From contig NZ_JAMLFW010000002.1 in the NCBI RefSeq assembly GCF_024256385.1, forward strand, positions 930,001 through 994,000: a DNA stretch of 64,000 bases, read 5' to 3'. The notes under the pieces are model-generated. The model did no database searches and had not been told where the DNA came from. It saw only the letters and a program-made list of their open reading frames with translations. Both the position numbers and the translations under genes were made by a program. This document shows, piece after piece, positions 7,753 to 16,069 of this stretch. Position 1 is the stretch's first letter. Each line of letters opens with the position of its first letter. The stretch comes from Anatilimnocola floriformis. GTDB lineage: Bacteria; Planctomycetota; Planctomycetia; Pirellulales; Pirellulaceae.

Positions 7753-10700
7753 TTACAGCAGATTCCAGCCTTGCGCGATCAGCTCGCCGTCGGCCAGCAG
7801 TTCGTCGGTGGCTTCAGTGTGCGTTGTGTCAGAGCTATCTTTCGTAAGCGTGCTCTCCACCGTGCGGAGCAAGTCGATCGCTTGATTCAACAGGACTAGC
7901 TCGGCTTGAGCGTCGTTGTTCGACGCAAAGATCTCGTCCACCGAAGCGGTGAAGGCGCTCGGCAGTGCGAGCGATGAAGTCAGCGAGGCAAACAAAGGCG
8001 TGGTGTTCAGCGAGCTCACCGTGGGCGTCGAGACCGTTTGTTGCTGCGAACCGCTGCCTTGATCGACCAGGCTGAAATTCAACACGCTGCCGGCAGCAGC
8101 GCCGTTCCCTTGGTCGGGCAGATCGCCGATCCGTTCGACGCGGATGGCATCGGCGACGACGCGGTCGTTAGCAGCATTGGTCAGCACGACGCGAATCGTG
8201 TCGCCGGTGATGTTGAACGTGCCGAGGTCCTTCCAGTTTGTGCCGCTCCAAGTCAGGCCACTCGAAGCCACTTCCTGATTGGCGAGCACCGTGCCGAGCG
8301 AAGTCGAGCCGTCGTAGATCGTGAACGGCGCGTTGGTGGCATTCACGACGCTCGCGGTCCAACTGCCGCTCACACGATACTGCCCCGGGGGCAGCGCGGT
8401 GAAGGTCCAGGTTGCCGTCGTCGTGCCGGTTCCCTTCACGGCCGTTTGAATGTCGGCTTCGCGGCCTTGGTTGGTGACGCGAGTCCAACCGCCCGTGGTC
8501 GTGAAGCCGGCAGCGCCGTTGTCGATCGCACGAATGATCGGTGCGGGGGTTCCCGTGCCGGTCAGGTTCAGCGCGAAGGTTCCTTCATCGGCATCGTTCG
8601 AAACAAGATTCAGCACGCCCCCTGCAGCACCGATCGCCGTCGGCGTGAAGCGGAGCACGAGCGTCGCCGAAGCGCCGACCGCCAGCGAGGTGGTGGCGAA
8701 GTTCGTCACAATCGTGAAACCGGCCGGCAGCTGTGCAGCGGTCGGCTTGACCAACGTGAGGGCTGCCGTGCCGGTGTTCTTGATCGTGATCGTTTGATTG
8801 GCAGTGTTGCCGACGGCAACGCTGCCGAAGTTGATCGCATCGCCCGATTGAATGGCGGTCGTGCCGACATTGACGTTGATTTCCGGCGCTGGCCCCGGCA
8901 AACCATTGCCCGTCAGGTTGATCGCGAAGGTTCCTTCATCGGCATCGTTCGAAACAAGATTCAGCAGGCCACTGATCGAGCCCAGAGCCGTCGGCGTGTA
9001 GCGGAGCGTGATCGATGCTGAAGCGCCGGCGACGAGCGAGGTGACGGTGAAGTTGGTGACGATCGAAAAACCTGGCGGCATTTGCCCGACAGTCGGTTTG
9101 ACCAGCGTGAGCGTCGCGGTGCCGGTGTTCTTGATCGTGATCACCTTGTTCACGAACTTCGTTAGCTGGGCATCGCCAAAGTCGACCGTGCCGCCGGTTT
9201 GAATCGCTGTCGAACCGATGTTGACGTTGATTTCGGGTTGCGGACCAGGTGTGCCGGTGCCAGCGAGGTTGATCGCAAACGTTCCTTCATCGGCATCGTT
9301 GGAAACGAGATTCAGCACGCCCCCCGCAGCACCAACCGCCGTCGGCGTGTAACGAATCGTGATCGTCGCCGAAGCACCGGCAGCCAGCGAAGTGACGGCG
9401 AAGTTGGTGACGATCGCAAAACCGGCCGGCATGTCGGCCGCGGTCGGCTTGACGAGCGTCAGCGTCGCATTGCCGGTGTTCTTAATCGTGATCGTCTTGT
9501 TGAGCGTCTTGCTGACCTGCACGCTGCCCCAATTGATCGTGCCGCCAGTCAGCACGTTCGCGGTGCCGTTGAGGACGGTGATTTCCGGCGCAGGCGCCGG
9601 TGTCGCGGTGCCGCTCAGGTTGATAGCGAACGAACCTTCATCGGCATCGTCGTTCAGCAGCGTCAGCATGCCGCTGGTCGCGCCTGCAGTCGTGGGCGTG
9701 AAGCGCAGCACGATCGTCGTCGAGGCGCCGGCGGCCAGCACGTTCGTGCCGAAGTTCGTGACGATCGAAAAACCTGGCGGCAGATCGGCATTCGTCAGCG
9801 GCGAGAGCGTGAGCACGCCGTCGCCGGTGTTTTTGATCGTCAGCGTCTTGTTGATGAAGTTGCCAACTTGGACGCTGCCGAAGCTGACCGTGCCGCCGGT
9901 TTGAATCGCCGTGGTGCCATTCAGCACATTGATTTCCGGCGCGGAAGTGTCCTCACCGCCACCACCGCCGCCATTGGTCGTGCCGATCGGCGCGGTGCCG
10001 GTGAGCGTGTATTGGCCGACATCGCCGTAACCGCCCGAGCTGCGCACGACGACGAAGTACGTTCCCGAAGCGAGCGTCGTCGAGATCGTCGCATTGAATG
10101 TGTTCGTGGGATTCGCCGTGACGATCACTGTGCCGCTGGCATTTCGCAGCTCCAGCACGCTGTCGAGATTGGCTCCGACCGTGGCGACATTCGCCGTCAG
10201 ATTGAAAGCACCACCATCCGTGCTGAAGGAGAACCAATCCTGATCGGTGTTCGTGCTGATCAGGCCCGCGAAGTTGACGTTACCATTCGTCGCCGCCAAA
10301 GCCGAAGCAGTGGCCTGCGAACTGCCGAAGTCATCGGTCTTGTAACCAAAGCCGTTCGAGCTGTTGGCGAGAATCGACATATCGTCCTGATAGGCCGTCG
10401 GGCCGTTGTCGGTCGCGCCGTTGTGCCAGGTGGTTCGCGTCGAGTAATAGCCGACGCCCATGATCGGCGCCCAAGCATCGGTGCCGCGCGAGTAGCCAGC
10501 GACCAGCGTGTTGCCATCCCAGGTCGCTTGATGTTCGAGGCCGAAGAGATGTCCCGCCTCGTGCGACGCGGCTTCGGCGACGTAGCGCGCATTGCCATTG
10601 GCGAGCGCGTCATTAAACACAAAGCCGATGTTCGGCGCGCTGTTATAAAAGCCGCCGATATAAGCCACGCCGCCCGCCGATTGGCCGAACCAATCGGAGT

Positions 10701-11268
10701 AGTTGCCGCCGATCGCGATCCGCGCAGTCACGCCGTTCGTCGAATTGCCCGGATCGATCGTGGTCACGTCGATGTTGAACGGCGCGTAGTCTTCGCTCAC
10801 CCGCTTCCAAATTTCCGTGATCGAATTCAATTCGCCAGCGCTGAAGGTCGTCCGGTCGCCGTCCTGATCGTAGACCGGCGTGACGATGTTCGTATAACTC
10901 CCCCACGAGGCCGTGGTCGTGCCATTGAAATCGAGATAGAGCTTAGCCGTGGCGCCGCTGTTGCTGCTCAGCTGCGGCAGTGAACTGAGCGGACTGCCGG
11001 CGAGGGCGGGACCACTCGCGGCGCTGGCCACCGCTTCGGTTGCGGCCAAACTATTCAAGCCTTGGCCGGTGCAGATCGGGCAAGTACACACGCCGCTCGT
11101 GCTCATCATGGCGGCCCAATCGATGCCGTTTTCCACGGTCATCAGATTGCGGGCTTCGAGAGTTTCGAGCTGCGGTTTGCAGCGAAGGGCGTCATCGGCC
11201 CGGCGGTTGTGCACCGGCAGGAGAGAAATCGTGTGCGTGTTGCGGCGGCAAGAGGTTTCACGATGCAT
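7753..11268 (-). CDS. Secreted zinc metalloprotease with four Hydin-like modules and a golvesin-like C-terminus
   Basis: This protein of about 1171 residues has the N-terminal planctomycete motif (LETLEARNLM, residues 34-43), then a Cys cluster (CTCPICTGQG, 61-70). A zincin domain follows with HEAGHLFGLEH (nt 10531-10563) and a Met-turn-like APIMG, so it is a metzincin-type peptidase. Next come a PPC-like beta domain (LVEL-type LDSVLELRNASG; GTYFVVVRSSGG), a Gly-rich linker, and four tandem choice-of-anchor-D/Hydin modules (about 9950 down to 8540). A golvesin-type carbohydrate-binding-like domain (about 8525-8130) and a hydrophilic tail complete it. No C-terminal anchor is seen. The start is uncertain: the ATG at 11268 places the sorting motif at a typical distance, but ATGs at 11322 and 11424 are also in frame. 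It is likely exported and able to degrade proteins at the cell surface; the substrate is unknown. Confidence 0.88.
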   Translation of the reverse strand: MHRETSCRRNTHTISLLPVHNRRADDALRCKPQLETLEARNLMTVENGIDWAAMMSTSGVCTCPICTGQGLNSLAATEAVASAASGPALAGSPLSSLPQLSSNSGATAKLYLDFNGTTTASWGSYTNIVTPVYDQDGDRTTFSAGELNSITEIWKRVSEDYAPFNIDVTTIDPGNSTNGVTARIAIGGNYSDWFGQSAGGVAYIGGFYNSAPNIGFVFNDALANGNARYVAEAASHEAGHLFGLEHQATWDGNTLVAGYSRGTDAWAPIMGVGYYSTRTTWHNGATDNGPTAYQDDMSILANSSNGFGYKTDDFGSSQATASALAATNGNVNFAGLISTNTDQDWFSFSTDGGAFNLTANVATVGANLDSVLELRNASGTVIVTANPTNTFNATISTTLASGTYFVVVRSSGGYGDVGQYTLTGTAPIGTTNGGGGGGEDTSAPEINVLNGTTAIQTGGTVSFGSVQVGNFINKTLTIKNTGDGVLTLSPLTNADLPPGFSIVTNFGTNVLAAGASTTIVLRFTPTTAGATSGMLTLLNDDADEGSFAINLSGTATPAPAPEITVLNGTANVLTGGTINWGSVQVSKTLNKTITIKNTGNATLTLVKPTAADMPAGFAIVTNFAVTSLAAGASATITIRYTPTAVGAAGGVLNLVSNDADEGTFAINLAGTGTPGPQPEINVNIGSTAIQTGGTVDFGDAQLTKFVNKVITIKNTGTATLTLVKPTVGQMPPGFSIVTNFTVTSLVAGASASITLRYTPTALGSISGLLNLVSNDADEGTFAINLTGNGLPGPAPEINVNVGTTAIQSGDAINFGSVAVGNTANQTITIKNTGTAALTLVKPTAAQLPAGFTIVTNFATTSLAVGASATLVLRFTPTAIGAAGGVLNLVSNDADEGTFALNLTGTGTPAPIIRAIDNGAAGFTTTGGWTRVTNQGREADIQTAVKGTGTTTATWTFTALPPGQYRVSGSWTASVVNATNAPFTIYDGSTSLGTVLANQEVASSGLTWSGTNWKDLGTFNITGDTIRVVLTNAANDRVVADAIRVERIGDLPDQGNGAAAGSVLNFSLVDQGSGSQQQTVSTPTVSSLNTTPLFASLTSSLALPSAFTASVDEIFASNNDAQAELVLLNQAIDLLRTVESTLTKDSSDTTHTEATDELLADGELIAQGWNLL
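8540..9945 (-). repeat. Four tandem 351-bp Hydin/ASPM-type modules inside the metalloprotease gene
   Basis: The same segment (coding ...DADEG(T/S)FA(I/L)NL) recurs at 8580, 8931, 9282 and 9633, an exact 351-bp (117-residue) period. The modules share SFGSVQVGN-like, KTITIKNTGTATLTL-like and SNDADEGTFAINL-like stretches. High nucleotide similarity, with conserved blocks over 20 nt between units, points to recent tandem amplification. Confidence 0.88.
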
Positions 11269-11460
11269 GAGCGGCCTGGCGATGAGTAGAGAGCGATGGC
11301 GATGAGAGCGGACAGTTGCCATCTGAAATCTAGGTCGAAAACGCCCGGGACCACGGCTGCAATCAGCGGGGAACTCAGCAACATTCGGCGGCCAGCAGCG
11401 TATAATCGCTACGGTTGTCACCACCCACCTTGTTCTCTACGTTCGATCAAAGTTCCCCGC

Positions 11461-12294
11461 ATGCCTTGGTCTGTTGCCGCTGCATCCACGCAGCACGTGC
11501 TCATCACTGGCGCTTCGTCCGGCCTGGGACTGGCCATTGCGCGAGCCTTTGCCCTGGCGGGAAGCAAGGTCGCGCTGGTGGCTCGCGATGGCGAACGACT
11601 TGCACAAGCGGCTGATTTGCTTGTTTCGCAAGACAACGTGCCGCGCGAAAATCTGCTGACGATTGCCGCCGATATCACTCAGCCAGCCGATGTCGAGCGA
11701 ATGGCGATCGAAACGCACGAGCAGTGGGAAAAGCTCGATGTGCTGGTCAACTGCGCGGGCAAGAGCACGCGCGGGCGCATCGAAGACATTACGCCCGAAG
11801 ATTTTCAAGAGCTGTGGAATATCAACTTCCTGGCCGCCGTTCGTTGCACGCGCGAGCTGCTGCCGCTGCTGCTCGAAAGCAAAGGGCACGTCGTGCAGAT
11901 TGGTTCACTCGCGGCCAAGGGGGCTTCGAAATATCTGGGCGCTTATCCGGCCAGCAAGTTTCCCCTCGCTGCTTATTCGCAGCAGCTTCGTTTGGAACTT
12001 GGTCCGCGTGGTTTGCATGTGCTGCTGGTTTGCCCTGGACCACTGCTGCGTGATGATGCCGGCCAGCGCTACGCAGCGCAAGCTGGCGACCTGCCCGAGA
12101 GCGCCAAGAAACCGGGCGGCGGCGTAAAGATCAAAGGGATCGATCCAGCCGTGCTCGCGCAGCGAATTCTGCGCGCTTGCGAACGACGCCAGGCCGAACT
12201 GGTGATGCCGGCCAAGGCGCGAATCTTGTTCGTGCTCAATCAACTTTGGCCTAGCCTGGGCGATTGGTTGACCAACCGCATGACGGGCGGCTAG
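11461..12294 (+). CDS. Short-chain dehydrogenase/reductase
   Basis: This 277-residue classical SDR has the NAD(P)-binding TGASSGLGLAIA (residues 16-27), an Arg-containing cofactor loop (VALVARDGERL) suggesting NADP(H) preference, the structural VNCAGKS motif and the catalytic S...YxxxK set (IGSLAAKG then YPASK). The length is normal for the family. The C-terminus carries basic residues and a helix (ARILFVLNQLWPSLGDWL), as in SDRs acting on membrane or lipid-type substrates. The start ATG at 11461 gives a protein beginning just ahead of the Rossmann fold; upstream in-frame codons exist but have no family similarity. It is transcribed divergently from the metalloprotease and ends 19 nt from the small convergent gene. 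The substrate cannot be told from the sequence. Confidence 0.9.
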   Translation: MPWSVAAASTQHVLITGASSGLGLAIARAFALAGSKVALVARDGERLAQAADLLVSQDNVPRENLLTIAADITQPADVERMAIETHEQWEKLDVLVNCAGKSTRGRIEDITPEDFQELWNINFLAAVRCTRELLPLLLESKGHVVQIGSLAAKGASKYLGAYPASKFPLAAYSQQLRLELGPRGLHVLLVCPGPLLRDDAGQRYAAQAGDLPESAKKPGGGVKIKGIDPAVLAQRILRACERRQAELVMPAKARILFVLNQLWPSLGDWLTNRMTGG

Positions 12295-12313
12295 GGCTGC
12301 GTCGGATTTATCG

Positions 12314-12553
12314 CTAGTGCGCGAACGATTGATCGGCACGAATCACGATGACGTCGAACGGCGCCGCTGCGGCCCGCAGTTCGTCGAGCAAGGGGGATTT
12401 TTCTTCCGCGTCGCGGCAGAGATAGATCTTGATTGCCGCCGGATCGCGACTAAGCCCCACGCCGTGGATGCCACCACGGCCTAGATAGTTGTCGCTGATG
12501 ACGCCTTTCACATCATCCAGCGATGGCTGCGAGTGCGCAGGTTGTTCGGCCAT
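12314..12553 (-). CDS. Small hypothetical protein, 79 aa, downstream partner of the trypsin-like protease
   Basis: This short protein has a polar N-terminus followed by GGIHGVGLSRD, a beta strand (AAIKIYLCRD) and a helix-strand end (LLDELRAAAAPFDVIVIRAD). The strand pattern and the I-H-G-V-G signature resemble residues of about 45-95 of the adjacent protease (NVHSIGIGRK...LCVRIFVVQK), so the two may share a small domain of the type found in front of Nal1-like proteases. It starts 21 nt after the protease stop, consistent with co-transcription. No signal peptide is present. A regulatory or inhibitor-like role toward the protease is possible but unproven. Confidence 0.7.
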   Translation of the reverse strand: MAEQPAHSQPSLDDVKGVISDNYLGRGGIHGVGLSRDPAAIKIYLCRDAEEKSPLLDELRAAAAPFDVIVIRADQSFAH

Positions 12554-12574
12554 GACCGTGCTCCCTGCGGCGCA

Positions 12575-13717
12575 TTATAGCAGGGCGATATCGAGCTCTT
12601 TGAGCACATGGCTCATGTGATTCGCCAGGCCGTAGGAGCCATCATTGGCCCCGGCAAAGTGCAAACCGACCGCGGCCTTGTTTGAGTGCTTCAAGATCAA
12701 CGAACCACTGTCGCCTGGTTCGGCAAACGAAGTAAACGGCGTGGCTGGCACGATGCGGATCTGATCCTCAAACTTGGCCACGATACTAGGGTCGTTGTGA
12801 TCCATGCCGACGAGTGCATCGATGGCCAGGTCGGTGATCACACCCTCGGTGTAGCCGCTGGTGCGGCCATGTTTGCAAACTCGCATGCCGGTGTCGGCCA
12901 GCGCGGCGCCGTGAACCTTACCGATGGTAAGAATCTCGGGCTCAAAAGCGATGCCTGTCAACAGCTTGCCAATGGCGGCGTCGACAAAATTAAGACTGGT
13001 TCCTCCCATCTTTAATGGTACGGAACGATGCAGTTCGGCAAAGTGACTACTACCGAGACTGCCGCCGTCGATGATTCCCGGTTGTACGAGATCGTCGTCC
13101 TTTTGACTGTCGTTGGCATTGGCAAAGACATGGTTGTTGCTGAGAACAAAGACATCGCTCCCTTCGCCCACCTTTAAGGAGCGGCAGAAGTAGCCGAGGG
13201 TGCCTGTGGCTTTGAAGTGTCCCGCGCTGACGCCCGCCACGAGTGGATTGCGATGCAAACCGCGGCCGTTGGGTGAGCCACCCGACGGATCGCTGGCGTC
13301 GGCATCGAAGGCGATCGGCGGCGGCGGTTTCCTGGGTGGCGCCGATTTCTTGGTGGCTTTTTTGTCAGCCTTGGGCGAGCTGGCCTTCCTCTTTTTGGCC
13401 GATGCAAAGGCCGGTGGCGCTTCGACCACATCGGTTTCGATCCCCTCGATCGATTTCCGCAACAGCTGAAACGGAGCCAGCATCGAGAGCGGCAGCTTTT
13501 GCACCACAAAGATCCGCACACACAGGGTCTCGGTTGGTTTGCCGTCGACCCACTTCCGGCCGATGCCGATGGAATGCACGTTATGGCTCGCACTCGTGAC
13601 GGCTTCAGTCGTGCTGAAAGATTTCATCATGCCCATCACGCCACCTTGCAGTCCGGCGCGCAGCAATGTTCCGCTTAAAGTTTTCTTGGCAGCCAACAAG
13701 TCTTCAAAAGAAGGCAT
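12575..13717 (-). CDS. Trypsin-like (Nal1-type) serine peptidase, 380 aa
   Basis: Residues 1-100 form an N-terminal region with a small alpha/beta domain (NVHSIGIGRK). Residues 105-135 are a Lys/Pro-rich linker. From about residue 155 a chymotrypsin-fold domain follows, with a plausible triad of His196 (SNNHVFAN), Asp246 (FVDAAIG) and Ser337 (PGDSGSLI). These match the TAAH/D/GDSG pattern of family S1, in the diverged form seen in bacterial Nal1-like proteins. No signal peptide or membrane segment is apparent, so it may act inside the cell. It is transcribed ahead of a small 79-residue gene. Its start region faces the DUF1501 gene across an intergenic palindromic repeat. Activity is likely but the substrate is unknown. 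Confidence 0.82.
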   Translation of the reverse strand: MPSFEDLLAAKKTLSGTLLRAGLQGGVMGMMKSFSTTEAVTSASHNVHSIGIGRKWVDGKPTETLCVRIFVVQKLPLSMLAPFQLLRKSIEGIETDVVEAPPAFASAKKRKASSPKADKKATKKSAPPRKPPPPIAFDADASDPSGGSPNGRGLHRNPLVAGVSAGHFKATGTLGYFCRSLKVGEGSDVFVLSNNHVFANANDSQKDDDLVQPGIIDGGSLGSSHFAELHRSVPLKMGGTSLNFVDAAIGKLLTGIAFEPEILTIGKVHGAALADTGMRVCKHGRTSGYTEGVITDLAIDALVGMDHNDPSIVAKFEDQIRIVPATPFTSFAEPGDSGSLILKHSNKAAVGLHFAGANDGSYGLANHMSHVLKELDIALL

Positions 13718-13798
13718 ACATTAATTCCAGATGGGCTTATAACAATATCTGGACCAACATAACAATTTGCTCTTCAGCGTCAATAAAAATCCCGCTTA

Positions 13799-13896
13799 GG
13801 GAGGGCGAGGCTACCGCTGAGCCGCTGAGGTGGACATTCAATGGCTGCGGGCGACTGCATTCGGCCGTCGCGGCTCGGCGGGAGCCTCGCCCTCCC
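13799..13896. repeat. 98-bp palindromic MITE-like repeat, copy 1
   Basis: The ends 13799-13824 and 13871-13896 are inverted copies (24 of 26 matching). The whole 98-bp unit, loop included, aligns without gaps to the reverse complement of 52548-52645 at about 83-85% identity by hand. It lies between the divergent protease (13717) and DUF1501 (13987) genes. No coding capacity is seen; frames through it give the artefactual peptide RRGSAGASPSR. It resembles a miniature inverted-repeat element or REP-type sequence rather than a gene. Confidence 0.85.
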
Positions 13897-13986
13897 GGAG
13901 ATCTGCAACTGACCGAATCGCCTGCTGGCGCGCTACAGGATATAGTGAAAGCTTCCGCTTTCCCGCCGTGCAGGAGATCCCCACCC

Positions 13987-15345
13987 ATGTCGATTCACGT
14001 TTCTCGTCGCCAGTTGCTGCGCGTCGGCGGCGCTGGTTTGCTCGGGCTGAATATGCCTGGTTTGTTGCGGGCGGAAAAAGCGGTGCCGATCAAAGCGCGA
14101 GCCAAATCGGTAATCTTCTTGTTTCAGTGGGGCGGGCCGAGCCACATCGACATGTTCGACCGCAAGCCGAACGCGCCGGAGGAATATCGCGGGCCGTTGT
14201 CGGGCATACAGACCAGTTTGGTGGGAATGGAAACTTGCGAGCAACTGCCGGAGCTCGCCAAGCGGATGAATCAGTTCTCGATCATTCGCACCGTCACCCA
14301 TACGATGAAGAATCACAATTCGGCCGGCTACTATGCTCTCTCCGGGCATGAACCGCCGAGCGACGACCAACGGCTGCGCGATTCACTCGATCTGTATCCC
14401 GCCTACGGCAGCGTCGTCGACCGGCTCGCGCCGGGCCGCAGCGAAATGCCTACGTTTGTCGCCTATCCGCACGTCATTCGCGATGGCTCGATCACTCCCG
14501 GCCAGCATGCGAGCTTTCTCGGCAAGGCTTACGATCCGCTCCTCTTCACCGATGATCCGAACTCAGCCAATTTCAAATTGCCGGAGCTGAGTTTGCCCGA
14601 AGGCTTGTCGCTCGATCGTTTGCATCGCCGGCGCGAGATGCAGAAGCTCGTCGATCAGCAGGCGAAGTTGCTCGAGCAGTCAGCCGAGGTCCGCGGCTTT
14701 GATGAATACTACGACCGCGCGATTCAGATGCTCACCAGCGACAAGGTTCGCCAGGCCTTCGATCTCTCTGCCGAGCCCGCCGAAACCCGCGATCGCTACG
14801 GTCGCACCACGTATGGTCAGGGCTGTTTGCTCGCGCGGCGACTCGTCGAAGCGGGCACGAAGTTCGTGACGGTTTATTTCTCAAACAGCATCGGCGGCCG
14901 CAGCACGACCGAAGGTGGCTGGGATACGCACGGTTTCGACGGGACACGGATGTATCCGATCGTGAAGGACTATCATTTTCCGATCACGGAAAAAACGTTG
15001 CCGACGTTGATGGACGATTTGGAACAGCGCGGCTTGCTCGACGACACGCTGGTCGTGTGGATGGGTGAGTTCGGCCGCACGCCGAAGATCAATGCCAACG
15101 CCAGTCGCGATCACTGGCCCAATTGCTACAGCATTTTGCTGGCCGGCGCTGGCGTAAAGAAAGGATTCATCTACGGCAAGAGCGACGACAAAGCGCAGTT
15201 CCCCGACGAACACCCCGTGAAGCCGGAAGACCTGGCCGCGACGATTTATCACATCTTGGGGATCGATCCCAACAGTGAAATCCGCGACCGCAACAATCGG
15301 CCGCTCTTCATCGGCGGCAAGCCGGTGATGGAAGTGATGGCGTGA
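13987..15345 (+). CDS. DUF1501 family protein (sulfatase-like fold), Tat-exported
   Basis: This 452-residue protein begins with a twin-arginine signal (SRRQLLRVGGAGLLGL) and has the family landmarks FLFQWGGPSHIDMFDRKP, an NSAGYYALSG segment, GGWDTHG and WMGEFGRTPKIN...RDHWPNCYS. The fold is related to alkaline phosphatases and sulfatases, and the family is strongly expanded in planctomycetes. An AGGAG (13972-13976) precedes the ATG by 10 nt. DUF1501 genes usually follow a DUF1549/DUF1553 cytochrome-like gene; here the upstream neighbour is an unrelated protease on the other strand, so this copy stands alone. The function is not established. Confidence 0.92.
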   Translation: MSIHVSRRQLLRVGGAGLLGLNMPGLLRAEKAVPIKARAKSVIFLFQWGGPSHIDMFDRKPNAPEEYRGPLSGIQTSLVGMETCEQLPELAKRMNQFSIIRTVTHTMKNHNSAGYYALSGHEPPSDDQRLRDSLDLYPAYGSVVDRLAPGRSEMPTFVAYPHVIRDGSITPGQHASFLGKAYDPLLFTDDPNSANFKLPELSLPEGLSLDRLHRRREMQKLVDQQAKLLEQSAEVRGFDEYYDRAIQMLTSDKVRQAFDLSAEPAETRDRYGRTTYGQGCLLARRLVEAGTKFVTVYFSNSIGGRSTTEGGWDTHGFDGTRMYPIVKDYHFPITEKTLPTLMDDLEQRGLLDDTLVVWMGEFGRTPKINANASRDHWPNCYSILLAGAGVKKGFIYGKSDDKAQFPDEHPVKPEDLAATIYHILGIDPNSEIRDRNNRPLFIGGKPVMEVMA

Positions 15346-15402
15346 GCGAAGGCGGAAGTTAGAACGCAGAAGGCAGAATTAGTTAGCAGTAAAGGTTGGT
15401 TG

Positions 15403-15828
15403 ATGTCATCGAAGAAAATGCTGATGGTTGGTGCGTTGTTGGGTGCGCTGAGTGTGACTTTGGGTGCGTTTGGGGCCCATGGCATGCCCGATTATCTGAA
15501 GAGCCAAGGGCGCGATGAATCGCTCGTGCAAAAACGCCTGGGCGATTGGGAAGTGGCCAGTCGATATCTGATGTACCACGCGCTGGCGGTCGTCGGCTGT
15601 GGCCTGCTGGCTCAGTCACGACCGAGCCGTTCGTTGAACATTGCCTGCTGGTTTTTCATTCTAGGAACCCTCGTCTTTTCTGGCTTTCTATATACGCTCG
15701 TACTGACGGAAAAGCGGGTGCTGGGGGCCATCGTTCCGTTCGGCGGAGTGCAGATGATCATTGGCTGGCTGGCCCTGGCCTACGCTGGCGGCGGATATTG
15801 TTCGGCAGAGTGCAAAAAGCCGATGTAA
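15403..15828 (+). CDS. DUF423 family small membrane protein (YgdD-like)
   Basis: This 141-residue protein has four predicted membrane helices and the family signature MLMVGALLGALSVTLGAFGA near the N-terminus. Further landmarks are a YLMYHALAVVG segment, GTLVFSGFLYTL and FGGVQMIIGWLALA. The spacing matches the E. coli YgdD and TMEM256-like families. A roughly 20-residue hydrophilic insert after the first helix (SQGRDESLVQKRLGDWE) is longer than in enterobacterial members. The ATG at 15403 is preceded by a weak GGTTGG and an in-frame TTG at 15400. It follows DUF1501 by 57 nt and is followed directly by a terminator-like hairpin. The biochemical role of the family is unknown; it lies in the inner membrane. 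Confidence 0.9.
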   Translation: MSSKKMLMVGALLGALSVTLGAFGAHGMPDYLKSQGRDESLVQKRLGDWEVASRYLMYHALAVVGCGLLAQSRPSRSLNIACWFFILGTLVFSGFLYTLVLTEKRVLGAIVPFGGVQMIIGWLALAYAGGGYCSAECKKPM

Positions 15829-15880
15829 AACCCCTTGGCTGCCGTTGGCGTGGACTGGGTAGCCATAACAGGGGGTTTTT
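15827..15880 (+). terminator. Intrinsic-terminator-like hairpin after the DUF423 gene
   Basis: AAAACCCC at 15827-15834 pairs with GGGGTTTT at 15872-15879. An inner TGGCT/AGCCA pair (15836-15840 and 15861-15865) closes the loop. The arm ends in a T-run. It begins inside the stop codon and separates the DUF1501-DUF423 unit from the ECF sigma gene. Confidence 0.7.
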
Positions 15881-16069
15881 GCAACGAAATTCTCGGTTTC
15901 GACGAGATTTTCAGCGGCCGGAAAATCTGGATTATCCCTAGCTAGCGGGAATAAGATAAACCGGTACCCCCGAATCTCATCTTAGCCGGCAGCAACAGGG
16001 GCCAAACCTGATTGGGTCGGCTCCAGCTTCGTAGCTGCGAGTACGCAGGTTCGAACCGGAGATTGGACG

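Noticed and set aside
13666-13986. 5' extension of the DUF1501 frame
   Set aside because: It runs through the palindromic repeat and the AGGAG before ATG 13987; the Tat signal starts at 13987.
16031-16068. Possible tRNA T-arm (GGTTCGAACC)
   Set aside because: The flanking bases do not form a 5-bp T stem, and no D or anticodon arm precedes it; it is only a palindrome.
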